Below, piece by piece: positions 1 through 7,211 of a DNA stretch of 14,711 nt. Every line of letters begins with the position of its first letter. Position 1 is the first letter of the stretch. This stretch comes from OLB7 sp966250335. Its GTDB lineage: Bacteria > Bacteroidota > Ignavibacteria > OLB7. The stretch covers positions 1-14,711 of the forward strand of contig CBINGZ010000074.1 in the NCBI GenBank assembly GCA_966250335.1. The letters run 5' to 3'. Made by a program: the position numbers and the translations under genes. The notes below the pieces were generated by a model. That model had not been told where the DNA came from and made no database searches. It saw only the letters and a program-made list of their open reading frames with translations.

Positions 1-888
1 CTCGTTGACCAGGACGATCAGCGGAAGCCCCTGGGCGATCGGCTCCTCGGTGGAGAGATAGACCTGCTGCTCGCCGGAGTCGCGTCCCTTCGTGGTGACG
101 ATCACGCTCCCTTTCTGGACGAACTTCGCCACCACGTCGACGGCCGACTCAAGGACGCCGCCGGGGTTCCCCCGCAGATCGAGTACCAGGCCGCGCAGAG
201 GGGTCGTCGACTGCATGTCGAGGATCGCCGCGCGGGTCTCATCCCCCGCGTTCGAGCCGAACCGTTCCAGCTTGACGTAGCCGATCCCCTCCCCGACGAC
301 CTGATGGTATGTCACGCTCCTGACCTGGATGTTCTCCCGCGTCAGGGTGAACTCCAGCGGGGTCCCGGCCCCTTCGCGGACGACGGTCATCTGGAGCGTC
401 GTGTTCGGCTCCCCGCGGGTCTGCTCACGAAGCCTGGAGAGGGGACCGTGATAGAGCTCGACTCCGTCGATCTTCATGATCCTGTCGCCGATCCTCACCC
501 CTTCCCGCTGGGCCGAATACCCATCCACGACGTCGACGACGGTGACGATGCTGTCGCGCATCCCCACGGTGATGCCGATGCCGCCGTAGACCCCGCTCGT
601 CAGCAGTTCGATATCCGCGGCCTCCTCCTTGCGGAGATAGGTCGTATAGGGATCGAGCGTCGCGAGCATCCCCTGGATGCCGGCGGCGATGAACTCCTCC
701 GGGTCGATCTCGTCGACGTACCCTCTGGTCACCTCCCGGTAGACCTGACCGAACGTCTCCAGTCCCTTGTTGACCTTGTAGTAGTAGTCGTCTTCATCGG
801 GGAAGGTGAAGGCGGTGACGACGGCGGCGAGGCCGATGACGGCCGCGGCGGCCGACAGAATCCGGATGGAGGATCGTGAAGCGTTCAT
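1..888 (-). CDS. Carboxy-terminal processing protease (S41 family), N-terminal part, cut by window edge
   Basis: Reading the minus strand from the ATG at 886-888 gives 296 codons without a stop up to base 1. Residues about 8-28 are a hydrophobic signal anchor, so the protease should act in the periplasm. A helical N-terminal region follows, then a PDZ domain (about 95-185, with GVYGGIGITV and VRIGDRIMKIDG), then the start of the S41 domain with GIGYVKLERF and LVLDLRGNPGG (235-244). The visible part ends at LIVLVNE, which in this family comes just before the GSASASE segment carrying the catalytic Ser. That serine, and the Lys a few turns later, must therefore lie outside the window. Family members trim C-termini of exported proteins. 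The start has no clear ribosome binding site, but no other in-frame start lies just upstream. Assignment to the family is firm; the substrate is unknown. Confidence 0.93.
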   Translation of the reverse strand, partial: MNASRSSIRILSAAAAVIGLAAVVTAFTFPDEDDYYYKVNKGLETFGQVYREVTRGYVDEIDPEEFIAAGIQGMLATLDPYTTYLRKEEAADIELLTSGVYGGIGITVGMRDSIVTVVDVVDGYSAQREGVRIGDRIMKIDGVELYHGPLSRLREQTRGEPNTTLQMTVVREGAGTPLEFTLTRENIQVRSVTYHQVVGEGIGYVKLERFGSNAGDETRAAILDMQSTTPLRGLVLDLRGNPGGVLESAVDVVAKFVQKGSVIVTTKGRDSGEQQVYLSTEEPIAQGLPLIVLVNE

Positions 889-1023
889 CGTGGGCCGAAA
901 TGATACGGTTGTCGGGCGAGCTGACGAGCGATCGGAGAGGGGGGAGTGCCCGAAGCTCTCATTGATCAGGCGAACAGACGCACGGAATATTTTCCCTGAA
1001 GTCTCTTCTCCTATAACACAGAA

Positions 1024-1051
1024 CCCCGGGGCCGAAGTTTCAGCGCCGGGG
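1024..1051 (-). terminator. Candidate intrinsic terminator behind the type IX cargo gene
   Basis: A 28-base hairpin lies 30 bases past the stop at 1081. The outer stem is six perfect GC pairs, the inner stem is five pairs around an AACT loop, and one mismatch separates them. The inner stem contains a G-U wobble when read as minus-strand RNA but a C-A mismatch when read as plus-strand RNA, which favours minus-strand use. The following T-rich stretch is weak (TTCTGTGTT), so efficiency is uncertain. Confidence 0.5.
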
Positions 1052-1080
1052 TCGTGAAGATATCGAAATCATCGGGCAGA

Positions 1081-2139
1081 TCAGCGGACGACCCGCATCC
1101 CCTTCGAGAAGACCTGCTCTCCCTTCGACGTGGTCACCGTCAGATGGTAGAGATATGCTCCGGAGGCGAGATCGGCGACATCGACCGTGATCGTATGCTC
1201 CCCGGCCGAACGGCTCCCCTCGTCGATCGTCCGGACGATATTGCCGGTGGCGTCGAAGATCCGGAGGAGCGTGGCGCTGCTCGTCTCCGGCAGGGTGTAG
1301 GCGATCGTCGTCTTGTCGGAGGCGGGGTTCGGGAAGTTCTGCTTCAGGACCGAGCTTGCCGGGATCTCCATCCCCGCGATCGCTCCGGCGGTCGGGAGGG
1401 TCTGGTTGAAGATATCGCGCAGATCGGTGCCGTTGTAGAGCATGATGATCGGCTCCACGGCGAAACCGTAGATCAGCGAGAGATCGCGCCGTCCCTTCTC
1501 CGTCTTCAGCCCTTCGAGCATGGAGTCGATCTTCCCGCGATCCTTCAGCGCCTTGGCGGTCTCCGGGTCGGCCTCCAGTTCCCTGCGGTGCTGCGCGGTG
1601 AATCTGTCGAGCCGCGTCTGAAGCTCACCGACGAAGGTCCCCAGGTCGTTCAGGACACGATCCTGGAGGGTCGCGAAATCGGGACGGTAGCGTCCGGCCA
1701 CGATCTGGGCGTTGCCGAAGATCTCCAGCGCCTCTCCCGCCGTTCCCATCCCCATCTCGTCGATCTCCAGCTCCATCTCTTCATCCTCCCCGCCGTCGGC
1801 ATCGCTCTTGGCGAACGCCTTCGATTCCTCGGCGGTCTCGTCGAGTCTGTCGTCGATGGCGTCGGAGAGAAGGATCCCCCAGCGGACACGCTGGCGGTTC
1901 AGCTCCTGGAGGTCGGAGGAGGAGAGGGTACGGTCGATCGTCGTCTTGTATTCGTTGAGTCTGCCGGTCCAGTATTCCAGGGCGAAGGCGCCGAACTCCC
2001 GCTCGAACGTCGCGACCACCGTCGATTTCCCCGACCCCTCGGTTTCGGGGCGCGTGGTCTGCGCCGACGCGCTGCCGACGAAGAGCGCCACGAGCGCCGC
2101 CGCTCCCACCATGCGTGTCGTAAATGTTCCTGTCGTCAT
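1081..2139 (-). CDS. Secreted protein with type IX secretion (Por) C-terminal sorting domain, function unknown
   Basis: The 352-residue product starts with a clear signal peptide (hydrophobic about 10-22, likely cut after SASA at 26). Its last 88 residues (265-352) form a type A sorting domain of the type IX system: LKQNFPNP, then TTIAYTLPE, an IFDATGNIVRTI strand and the ending SGAYLYHLTV...GMRVVR. Such proteins cross the outer membrane and are released or anchored at the surface after the domain is cut off. The middle (about 45-260) is mostly helical, with LSSSDLQELNRQRVRWG resembling the helical pattern of Spy/CpxP-like periplasmic proteins. It also has a strongly acidic segment (112-129) that could bind metal. 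Neither resemblance is firm enough to name a function. The start is supported by TCCTCCT at 2146-2152 on the plus strand, that is AGGAGGA on the coding strand, six bases upstream. Confidence 0.88.
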   Translation of the reverse strand: MTTGTFTTRMVGAAALVALFVGSASAQTTRPETEGSGKSTVVATFEREFGAFALEYWTGRLNEYKTTIDRTLSSSDLQELNRQRVRWGILLSDAIDDRLDETAEESKAFAKSDADGGEDEEMELEIDEMGMGTAGEALEIFGNAQIVAGRYRPDFATLQDRVLNDLGTFVGELQTRLDRFTAQHRRELEADPETAKALKDRGKIDSMLEGLKTEKGRRDLSLIYGFAVEPIIMLYNGTDLRDIFNQTLPTAGAIAGMEIPASSVLKQNFPNPASDKTTIAYTLPETSSATLLRIFDATGNIVRTIDEGSRSAGEHTITVDVADLASGAYLYHLTVTTSKGEQVFSKGMRVVR

Positions 2140-2145
2140 CGAAAA

Positions 2146-2152
2146 TCCTCCT
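2146..2152 (-). promoter_or_regulatory. Ribosome binding site of the type IX cargo gene
   Basis: The coding strand reads AGGAGGA six bases before the ATG at 2137-2139. This is one of the strongest ribosome binding sites in the window and fixes the start of the secreted protein. Confidence 0.75.
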
Positions 2153-2269
2153 GAAGATTGACAGCGTTATCCGTACCGGTCCCCTGCATCTGATCTCGTG
2201 ATTCCTCTGTCGGAGAGGCCCGCCGGGTCCGCGCCATAACGACGCATCGGCCCGCAGGTTGCAACACTC

Positions 2270-3955
2270 CTACGCGGAATCCTCCAGCGTGAAATAGAAG
2301 GTCGCCCCCCGATCGACCTCCGCGTCGGCCCAGATCCTGCCGCCGTGGCGATGGATGATCCTCTGCACGGTCGCCAGCCCGACGCCATGGCCGGGGTATT
2401 CCGCCGGTGAGTGGAGACGCTGGAACGACCTGAAGAGTTTATGGGCATAGATCATGTTGAAGCCCGCTCCGTTGTCCCTGATGAAATAGATCGTCTCGTT
2501 GCCGTCGCGGCGCGATCCGAACTCGACACGCGCGTCGCGGGTCCGGCGGGTGAACTTCCAGGAGTTGTCGAGCATGTTCCGCAGGGCGATCTGAAGCAGT
2601 CTGGGGTCGGCGTCCGCCTCGATATGCTCATCGACGCAGAACTCCACCCGGCGGTTCTCCTCGCGGTCGAGCTGGGCGATGATCCGTCGGGCGATCTCCC
2701 CCAGATCGATCCGCTGGCGTTCCATTGCGGTCCGGGTGACGCGGGACATATCGAGGAGGTCGTCGATCAGTTTCCCCATCCGCTGGGCGCTCGACCGTAC
2801 CCGCACCAGATAGTCGATCCCTTCCCCCTCGATCTTCTCTCCATACTCGTCCATCAGCGCCTGGCTGAAGCCGTCGATGCTCCGCAGGGGGGCGCGAAGA
2901 TCGTGCGAGATCGAGTAGCAGAACGATTCGAGCTCGCGCGATGAGGCCTCGAGCTGCCGCGTCCGTTCGGCGACCCGATGTTCCAGTTCCTCGTTCAGCC
3001 GGCGCGCCTCCTCCTCGGCGATCTTCCGCGCCGTCACGTCGATGAACGCTCCCAGGGCTCCGCGGACACCCCCCGATTCGTTGAAGAGGGGGACGGTGTT
3101 GCCGTAGATATGGCGGATCTCCCCCGAGTCGTATCGCAGTTCGATCTCAGCGTCGAGCACCGGCCGCGCCGTCCTGATCGCCAGATGCATCGGCCCCTCT
3201 CCCTCCCCGACCGGCTCGCCGTTGATATAGGAGGTGTAGGGGAGGGGGATCTCCGCCTTCCGTCTGGAGACATTGCTTCCGTGAGGAACGTGGAGGAGTT
3301 CGTACGACGCCGTGTTCCCGGTGACCAGCTCGCACCGGGGATCGTGCGCGATCCAGATCGGCGTCGGGAGGATCTCCATCAGGGCCGAGAGGTCCTCGAT
3401 CCTGGCGCGTTCGCGGGCGACGCTCCGGCGGAGTTCCTGTTCGGTCCGTTTCCGCTCCTCGATCTCACGGAGCAGGGCGGCGTTCGTCGTCGTCAGCTCC
3501 CGTATCCGTTCCTCGACCCGTGTTTCCAGCTCGTTGTGCGCCTTCTGGAGCTGTTCGATCATCCGGTTCCGCTCGATGGCGTAGCGGATCGCCCGGTTGA
3601 GCACCGGGGCGTCGATCATCCCCTTGACGAGATAATCGGCGGCGCCGCTCGTCACGGCGTCGACGTCGATCTCCAGATCACCCATACCGGTCAGCAGGAT
3701 CATCGGGGTGGTACAGCCGGTGCTGTGGGCCTCGTTGACCAGATCGAGCCCGCTGTGGGGCCCCAGATGATAGTCGACCAGGCAGATATCGTGACGGTTC
3801 GAACATATCGTGTTCAGGCCGGAGGTATAATCCGCCGCCCATTCGAGATTGAACCGTGTCTGCTTGATTTCAGCGAGCAGACGCCGCGTGTTGATGTAGT
3901 CCCGCTCATCACCGTCCACCAGCAGCACGTTCACCGAAGTATGGATCATAGTCAT
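2270..3955 (-). CDS. REC-PAS-HisKA-HATPase sensor kinase (response-regulator/histidine-kinase hybrid)
   Basis: The product has 561 residues and no membrane segment. Residues 8-125 form a receiver domain: acidic pocket D14/D16, phospho-acceptor D61 in LVDYHLGPHSG, T89 in LLTG and K111 in ADYLVKG. A coiled coil (about 128-185) leads into a PAS domain (about 188-308, ending GALGAFIDVTARK), then a second coiled coil (312-345). The HisKA domain has the phospho-histidine H351 in SISHDLRAPLRSIDGF. The HATPase has N464 (MLDNSWKF), DNGAGF (494-499) and GHGVGLATVQRIIHRHGG. All key residues are present, so both receiver and kinase should work. With the receiver in front, the kinase probably takes input from another kinase as well as from PAS, as in bacteriophytochrome-type and Hik-like kinases. 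A start six bases further in (MIHTS) is equally possible. No output regulator is adjacent. Confidence 0.93.
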   Translation of the reverse strand: MTMIHTSVNVLLVDGDERDYINTRRLLAEIKQTRFNLEWAADYTSGLNTICSNRHDICLVDYHLGPHSGLDLVNEAHSTGCTTPMILLTGMGDLEIDVDAVTSGAADYLVKGMIDAPVLNRAIRYAIERNRMIEQLQKAHNELETRVEERIRELTTTNAALLREIEERKRTEQELRRSVARERARIEDLSALMEILPTPIWIAHDPRCELVTGNTASYELLHVPHGSNVSRRKAEIPLPYTSYINGEPVGEGEGPMHLAIRTARPVLDAEIELRYDSGEIRHIYGNTVPLFNESGGVRGALGAFIDVTARKIAEEEARRLNEELEHRVAERTRQLEASSRELESFCYSISHDLRAPLRSIDGFSQALMDEYGEKIEGEGIDYLVRVRSSAQRMGKLIDDLLDMSRVTRTAMERQRIDLGEIARRIIAQLDREENRRVEFCVDEHIEADADPRLLQIALRNMLDNSWKFTRRTRDARVEFGSRRDGNETIYFIRDNGAGFNMIYAHKLFRSFQRLHSPAEYPGHGVGLATVQRIIHRHGGRIWADAEVDRGATFYFTLEDSA

Positions 3956-4064
3956 TGTTCCGAAGCGGACGATTGCGTCGAGCGTCCGGAAGAGGGTAGC
4001 CTGTTGCCTCGTCGTCCCGTTCCGGCGACGACGATCGGAGTATAATGTCCGGGTTGTATCTATA

Positions 4065-4110
4065 GAGGGCGGTGTGCGCCCTCGCGGCCGGCACGACCTG
4101 GGTGTGCCGG
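4065..4110. repeat. Two adjacent perfect hairpins
   Basis: GAGGGCG (4065-4071) pairs with CGCCCTC (4077-4083). Four bases later CCGGCAC (4088-4094) pairs with GTGCCGG (4104-4110). Neither is followed by a T-run on either strand, so they do not look like terminators. They lie just downstream of the plus-strand TATAAT at 4041-4046, and so would be near the 5' end of any transcript begun there. Confidence 0.6.
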
Positions 4111-4295
4111 GCGGATGTGCATGCTAAGGGGCAGTCTCTGCAAGGTAGCGCGATCGTGAACTCCGGCGGCGCCGGCATACGGACAGTCGTGGCTGGTCCG
4201 CCTTTCTCTCCATTCCGACATTCTCAGCCGGAGCTCTCCGCCGGACACATCGGACGGGCGCCTCTTCCTCCGGATCGAAGCCGTCGGCAGGTTCC

Positions 4296-4386
4296 CGTAC
4301 ATCGATGTGAGATGTACGACGATCGCGTACGGATCGGGGGTACCCCGGCCTCCGCCGGGCCGGCGGGTCGATTCCCCGAGGAATCG
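4296..4386. repeat. Cluster of three perfect hairpins
   Basis: CGTACATC (4296-4303) pairs with GATGTACG (4311-4318), CCCGGC (4344-4349) with GCCGGG (4354-4359), and CGATTCC (4369-4375) with GGAATCG (4380-4386). Three mismatch-free stems within 91 bases suggest a folded RNA or protein binding sites. No known riboswitch or housekeeping RNA motif was recognised. Confidence 0.6.
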
Positions 4387-4529
4387 GGACTGCGCGACGG
4401 GAGCCGTGGACGATCGATTCACCGGGCGCTTCCCGTCTGGCGACGAGAGTCCGAGGGGAGGGAGAAATCGATCTGCGTACGCGGTCAGAAGTTGCGAAAC
4501 GGCGTTGTGGAAAGCAAGCAGAGATGAAA

Positions 4530-4557
4530 TTGTTACGACATTCTAACCAAGTATCTA
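4530..4557 (+). promoter_or_regulatory. Candidate promoter of the DUF421 operon
   Basis: TTGTTA (4530-4535) and TATCTA (4552-4557) are 16 bases apart in an AT-rich pocket within otherwise GC-rich DNA. They would give a leader of about 130 bases before the ATG at 4695. The match is to the general sigma-70 consensus; Bacteroidota-type promoters differ, so the call is tentative. Confidence 0.35.
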
Positions 4558-4694
4558 AGCGCCCCGTTTCGCATCACGACCACGTTCCGCGATCGACGGA
4601 CGGAATTTTCATTCTCTCTCCACAGTTGTAGGCGGCGTCGGGAAACAGGGCGGCTCCGGCCGACGATCCTTCTGTGAACTTCAGGGAACGACGG

Positions 4695-5279
4695 ATGGAA
4701 CTTCACGAACTGGGAATGACCGCGCTCAGGGCGCTCGGGGTCTATGCGCTCATGCTGGTGGTGATCAGACTGTCGGGAAAACGGACCATCGGCAACTTCA
4801 CCGCGTTCGATCTTCTGGTGGCGCTCATGCTCGGGGAGATCGTCGATGAGATCATCTACGGCGACGTCACGTTCCTGCAGGGGACCGTCGCGATCGCCAC
4901 CATTGCGATCGCGCAGCAGGGAAACGCCTGGCTCAGCTACTACGACCACGGAATGGATCGTATTCTGGAAGGAGCCCCCAGCATCCTGGTGCGCGACGGC
5001 GCGATGCAGCGGAAGGGGATGCGGAAGGAACGGATGAGCGAGAAGGATGTGATGGAGGAGCTCCGCCTGAACGGCGTCGAGGATATCCGCGAGGTCAGGC
5101 TCGCGATCATGGAGAACGACGGCGAGGTGAGCGTCCTCCGTCACGAATGGGCCGAACCGGTCCGCAGAGCCGACCTGGGGGGAGAATGGGAGAAGGAACG
5201 GAACCGGACGCTCGACGGACGCGGCGAGCCCTCCGACGACGAACGGTCTGATTCCGATACATACCTGGGGAGGAAGTGA
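4695..5279 (+). CDS. DUF421/YetF family membrane protein (first of a tandem pair)
   Basis: The 194-residue product has hydrophobic helices at about 8-26, 38-54 and 60-75. A soluble domain (about 88-155) follows with the family pattern GAPSILVRDGAMQRKGMRKERMSE and a repeated beta pattern ending NDGEVSVLRHEW. RLSGKRTIGNFTAFDLLVALMLGEI (25-49) is the family hallmark around the second helix. DUF421 proteins sit in the inner membrane; their biochemical role is not established. A charged, probably disordered tail (about 155-194) exceeds the usual domain end. The ATG at 4695 is preferred over the in-frame GTG at 4674 because AGGGA (4683-4687) stands before it and the family start falls here. It is followed after four bases by a second DUF421 gene, suggesting that the two products form a complex. 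Confidence 0.9.
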   Translation: MELHELGMTALRALGVYALMLVVIRLSGKRTIGNFTAFDLLVALMLGEIVDEIIYGDVTFLQGTVAIATIAIAQQGNAWLSYYDHGMDRILEGAPSILVRDGAMQRKGMRKERMSEKDVMEELRLNGVEDIREVRLAIMENDGEVSVLRHEWAEPVRRADLGGEWEKERNRTLDGRGEPSDDERSDSDTYLGRK

Positions 5280-5283
5280 GATC

Positions 5284-5793
5284 ATGGAACCGCTCAGGAT
5301 TGCGGCGCGCGTCCTCTTCGCCTTCGTCGTTCTTCACGCTCTGCTCCGCGTCTCGGGGAAACGGGTCGTCTCGCAGGGGACGACCTTCGACTTCACCCTG
5401 GCCCTCATCCTCGGCGATATGCTCGACGACGCGATCTGGGCCGAGGTCCCGTTCGCGGCGTTTCTGACCGGTATCGGCACGCTCGTTCTGTTTCATATCG
5501 CGCTGGCGTACGGAGCCTTCCATATCCGGCTCCTGGAGCGGATCGTCGAGGGGGAGCCGGTGACGATACTTCGGGAGGGACGTCTGGTCCCGCGCGGGCT
5601 CCGCCGCGAACGATTGAGCGAGAAGGAGGCGGAGGAACTTCTGCGGACCGGGGGATTCGAACGCGACCGGTGGAGCGAGATACGGCATGCCTGGATCGAT
5701 CATGGAGGGAAGCTCGGCGTGACCCGGTACGCCTGGGCGCGCGAGGCGACCGGGAGCGATCTCCCCAGGGTGAAGGAGATGAGGAAGGGATGA
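5284..5793 (+). CDS. DUF421/YetF family membrane protein (second of a tandem pair)
   Basis: The 169-residue product repeats the architecture of its upstream neighbour: helices at about 6-23, 35-52 and 56-78, then a soluble domain with EGEPVTILREGRLVPRGLRR and LSEKEAEELLRTGG. VSGKR (23-27) and FDFTLALILGDMLDDAIW (35-52) line up with SGKR and FDLLVALMLGEIVDEIIY in the first protein, so the two are paralogues. They have clearly diverged, and this one lacks the long charged tail. GGGGAGG at the end of the upstream gene serves as ribosome binding site. Only four bases separate the genes, so they are surely co-transcribed. The ending ATGA overlaps the next start at 5790. Role unknown; a heteromeric membrane assembly is an inference from the arrangement. 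Confidence 0.9.
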   Translation: MEPLRIAARVLFAFVVLHALLRVSGKRVVSQGTTFDFTLALILGDMLDDAIWAEVPFAAFLTGIGTLVLFHIALAYGAFHIRLLERIVEGEPVTILREGRLVPRGLRRERLSEKEAEELLRTGGFERDRWSEIRHAWIDHGGKLGVTRYAWAREATGSDLPRVKEMRKG

Positions 5794-6194
5794 GAGATCT
5801 CCTCGAGATCTGTGCCATCCTTCTTGCGGCGTTCGCCGTCACGGCGTTCGCACTCTTCGTGCTCGACGACACGAATACCCTGACCGCGCCTCCGGAGTCG
5901 ATGACCGAGGGGTTCATGCGTCAGGTCGCGTCACGCCGGTTCGAACGGGCGCTCCCCTATCTGGACGATTCGCTTGCCGCCGCAACGGGAGAGGATGGGC
6001 TTGCCCGCTTCGCCGACGAGCTGGAGCGGCGGAGGGGGGAGATCATATCGGTTCGCGGCATACCGGGCGAGACGCGGGAAGAGAGCGCCTCGTCCGTCGC
6101 CGAACTGGAGACGGCGACGGGAGTTCACCGGATTCGATGCCTCCTCGCACTCGATCATCACGTCTGGCATATCGTCCGGTTCAGCGGGCCGTGA
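5790..6194 (+). CDS. Small membrane-anchored protein, possibly NTF2-like, third gene of the DUF421 operon
   Basis: The 134-residue product starts with a single hydrophobic helix (5-25) that is a signal anchor or uncleaved signal, leaving the rest outside the inner membrane. The exported part (about 35-134) begins with helix patterns (MTEGFMRQVASRRFERALPYLDD) and ends in alternating beta strands (GEIISVRGI, SVAELETATGVHRIRCLLAL, VWHIVRFSG). That order is typical of small NTF2-like/DUF4878-type domains, but no diagnostic motif proves it. The start is set by the ATGA overlap with the upstream stop and by AGGAAGG at 5782-5788. The overlap implies translational coupling to the second DUF421 protein, so the three products probably act together. 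An alternative longer in-frame start at 5670 would read inside the DUF421 gene and is not credible. Confidence 0.8.
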   Translation: MRDLLEICAILLAAFAVTAFALFVLDDTNTLTAPPESMTEGFMRQVASRRFERALPYLDDSLAAATGEDGLARFADELERRRGEIISVRGIPGETREESASSVAELETATGVHRIRCLLALDHHVWHIVRFSGP

Positions 6195-6299
6195 CCCGGC
6201 CGGGCATGAGTCGGGAATTCGCGCCCCCTCTTCGTTGTTCCATCAACGTCCAGCCCGAGGTCGGCGACGGGACGCGTGGAGTGAGGGAACAGACTGCCG

Positions 6300-6328
6300 T
6301 TGTATCGGGACCACCCACAATCTAACTC
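6300..6328 (+). promoter_or_regulatory. Weak candidate promoter before the DUF4142 gene
   Basis: TTGTAT (6300-6305) and TAACTC (6323-6328) are 17 bases apart. Transcription would start about seven bases before the ATG at 6342, giving an almost leaderless message. That agrees with the lack of a clear ribosome binding site but is otherwise unproven. Confidence 0.22.
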
Positions 6329-6341
6329 ATCGAAAAGCGAT

Positions 6342-7127
6342 ATGAATGCTTCCACACGCGGAGCGTGCTGTGCGCTCGTGCTTGCCCTTGCCGCATGCGG
6401 CGACGGGGAAGGGGAGAGAATGGCACTTGACACGACGAGGTCGGATGTCCCGACCGTCTCACCGACCGGTTCGGCCGGACCGAACGACACGGCCGCCCCG
6501 AACGCAATGGGGGGGGCGGAAAACGCCGATGCCGGCTCGATGCCCCACATGACCGACGCCAACATCTTCGCCAAGCTCGACATGGCGAACACCAAGGAGG
6601 TGGAGGAGGGGAAACTGGCCCGGAGCAAGGGGAAGAGCACGGAGGTCAGGAACTTCGGAGCGATGCTCGTGACCGATCACACGAAGATGAAGAACGACGG
6701 AGCGGCGCTCGCCAGACGGCTGAACATCACCCCCGAGCCCCCGGCGGGCGATACCTCTCGTGCCGCGATGGAACGAGTCCTGGGTGAACTGCGCGGCGCA
6801 TCGGGCGCCGCCTTCGATGCGATGTGGCTCGCCGAGCAGGTCCGCGGTCATGAGATGACCCTGAACGAACTGAGGATGATGGAGGGGATGGCGACCGTCG
6901 ATTCGCTCAGAATGCTGATCCGGCAGGCGATGCCGGTGGTGCAGGAGCATCTGGATCATGCCCGCCTGATGCAGTCGTCGGTCGGGACCGGCGCTACCGC
7001 CGGTTCGACCTCCGGGTCCGGTCACGGCGCCGGCATGGGTTCCTCTTCAGGTTCTTCTTCGGGTTCCTCCTCGGGCGCGACGGGAAGGTCGAGCGGGACG
7101 GGCGGAAGTTCCACCGGATCTCCCTGA
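6342..7127 (+). CDS. DUF4142 lipoprotein with Ser/Gly-rich repeat tail
   Basis: The 261-residue product starts with a lipoprotein signal peptide: hydrophobic stretch then LALAAC, with the lipid-bearing Cys at 19. A low-complexity linker (20-70) follows. Residues 72-211 form a helical DUF4142 domain: ANIFAKLDMANTKEVEEGKLA, NFGAMLVTDHTKMKND, MWLAEQVRGHEMTLNEL and PVVQEHLDHARLM. The family has a ferritin-like helical bundle with conserved His (here H113, H170, H203, H206); its role is unknown, though it is often found in stress-related settings. The tail (212-261) is almost only Ser, Gly and Thr, with (GSSS)3 encoded by a 12-bp DNA repeat. The start at 6342 is chosen because it puts the short signal peptide at the N-terminus; an in-frame ATG at 6300 would bury it. 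The ribosome binding site is weak. Confidence 0.88.
   Translation: MNASTRGACCALVLALAACGDGEGERMALDTTRSDVPTVSPTGSAGPNDTAAPNAMGGAENADAGSMPHMTDANIFAKLDMANTKEVEEGKLARSKGKSTEVRNFGAMLVTDHTKMKNDGAALARRLNITPEPPAGDTSRAAMERVLGELRGASGAAFDAMWLAEQVRGHEMTLNELRMMEGMATVDSLRMLIRQAMPVVQEHLDHARLMQSSVGTGATAGSTSGSGHGAGMGSSSGSSSGSSSGATGRSSGTGGSSTGSP
7038..7073 (+). repeat. Three 12-bp tandem repeats inside the DUF4142 gene
   Basis: Units GGTTCCTCTTCA, GGTTCTTCTTCG and GGTTCCTCCTCG follow each other directly. Each encodes Gly-Ser-Ser-Ser in the lipoprotein tail. Differences fall only at third codon positions, so the protein repeat is kept while the DNA has drifted. Unit number may vary between strains. Confidence 0.8.
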
Positions 7128-7198
7128 GTGCGGGAACAGACGGTTCAGCATGAATGTTGGTCTTCCCGGGAGCCGCAGGGACTCGCCTCATATTATTC

Positions 7199-7206
7199 AG
7201 GAGGAA
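7199..7206 (+). promoter_or_regulatory. Strong ribosome binding site of the small charged protein
   Basis: CAGGAGGA ends five bases before the ATG at 7212. It decides the start, since the in-frame ORF is open further upstream to 7128 without any comparable site. Confidence 0.7.
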
Positions 7207-7211
7207 CGATC

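Larger units (their letters stand above)
3956..4694. other. Long divergent intergenic region without a convincing gene, rich in hairpins
   Basis: This 739-base stretch lies between the divergent kinase gene and the DUF421 operon. Open frames exist on both strands but encode Arg/Pro/Gly/Ser-rich translations with no domain pattern and no ribosome binding site, so none is called. Perfect inverted repeats occur at 4065-4083 (7-bp stem, 5-base loop), 4088-4110 (7 bp, 9), 4163-4175 (5 bp, 3), 4296-4318 (8 bp, 7), 4344-4359 (6 bp, 4) and 4369-4386 (7 bp, 4), plus the palindrome GGGGTACCCC at 4337-4346. A perfect TATAAT stands at 4041-4046 on the plus strand but without a good -35 box. The last 170 bases are more AT-rich and hold the best promoter candidate. 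Confidence 0.7.

Noticed and set aside
1054..2154. A 366-codon plus-strand frame opposite the type IX cargo gene
   Set aside because: The minus-strand product has a signal peptide, sorting domain and strong ribosome binding site; the plus frame has none of these.
4297..4386. Known riboswitch, tmRNA, RNase P or SRP RNA in the hairpin cluster
   Set aside because: None of the conserved cores of these RNAs that I looked for is present.
4060..4527. Overlapping frames of 120 (minus) and 151 (plus) codons in the long gap
   Set aside because: There is no ribosome binding site, no hydrophobic core pattern and a composition typical of untranslated GC-rich DNA. They also run through several hairpins.
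4674..4694. GTG start giving seven more residues to the first DUF421 protein
   Set aside because: No ribosome binding site precedes it, whereas AGGGA precedes the ATG at 4695.
4533..5285. A 250-codon minus-strand frame opposite the first DUF421 gene
   Set aside because: The plus strand has the DUF421 signatures and operon spacing; the antisense product has none.
6195..6204. Palindrome CCCGGCCGGG right after the DUF421 operon
   Set aside because: It has no loop and no T-run, so it is not callable as a terminator.
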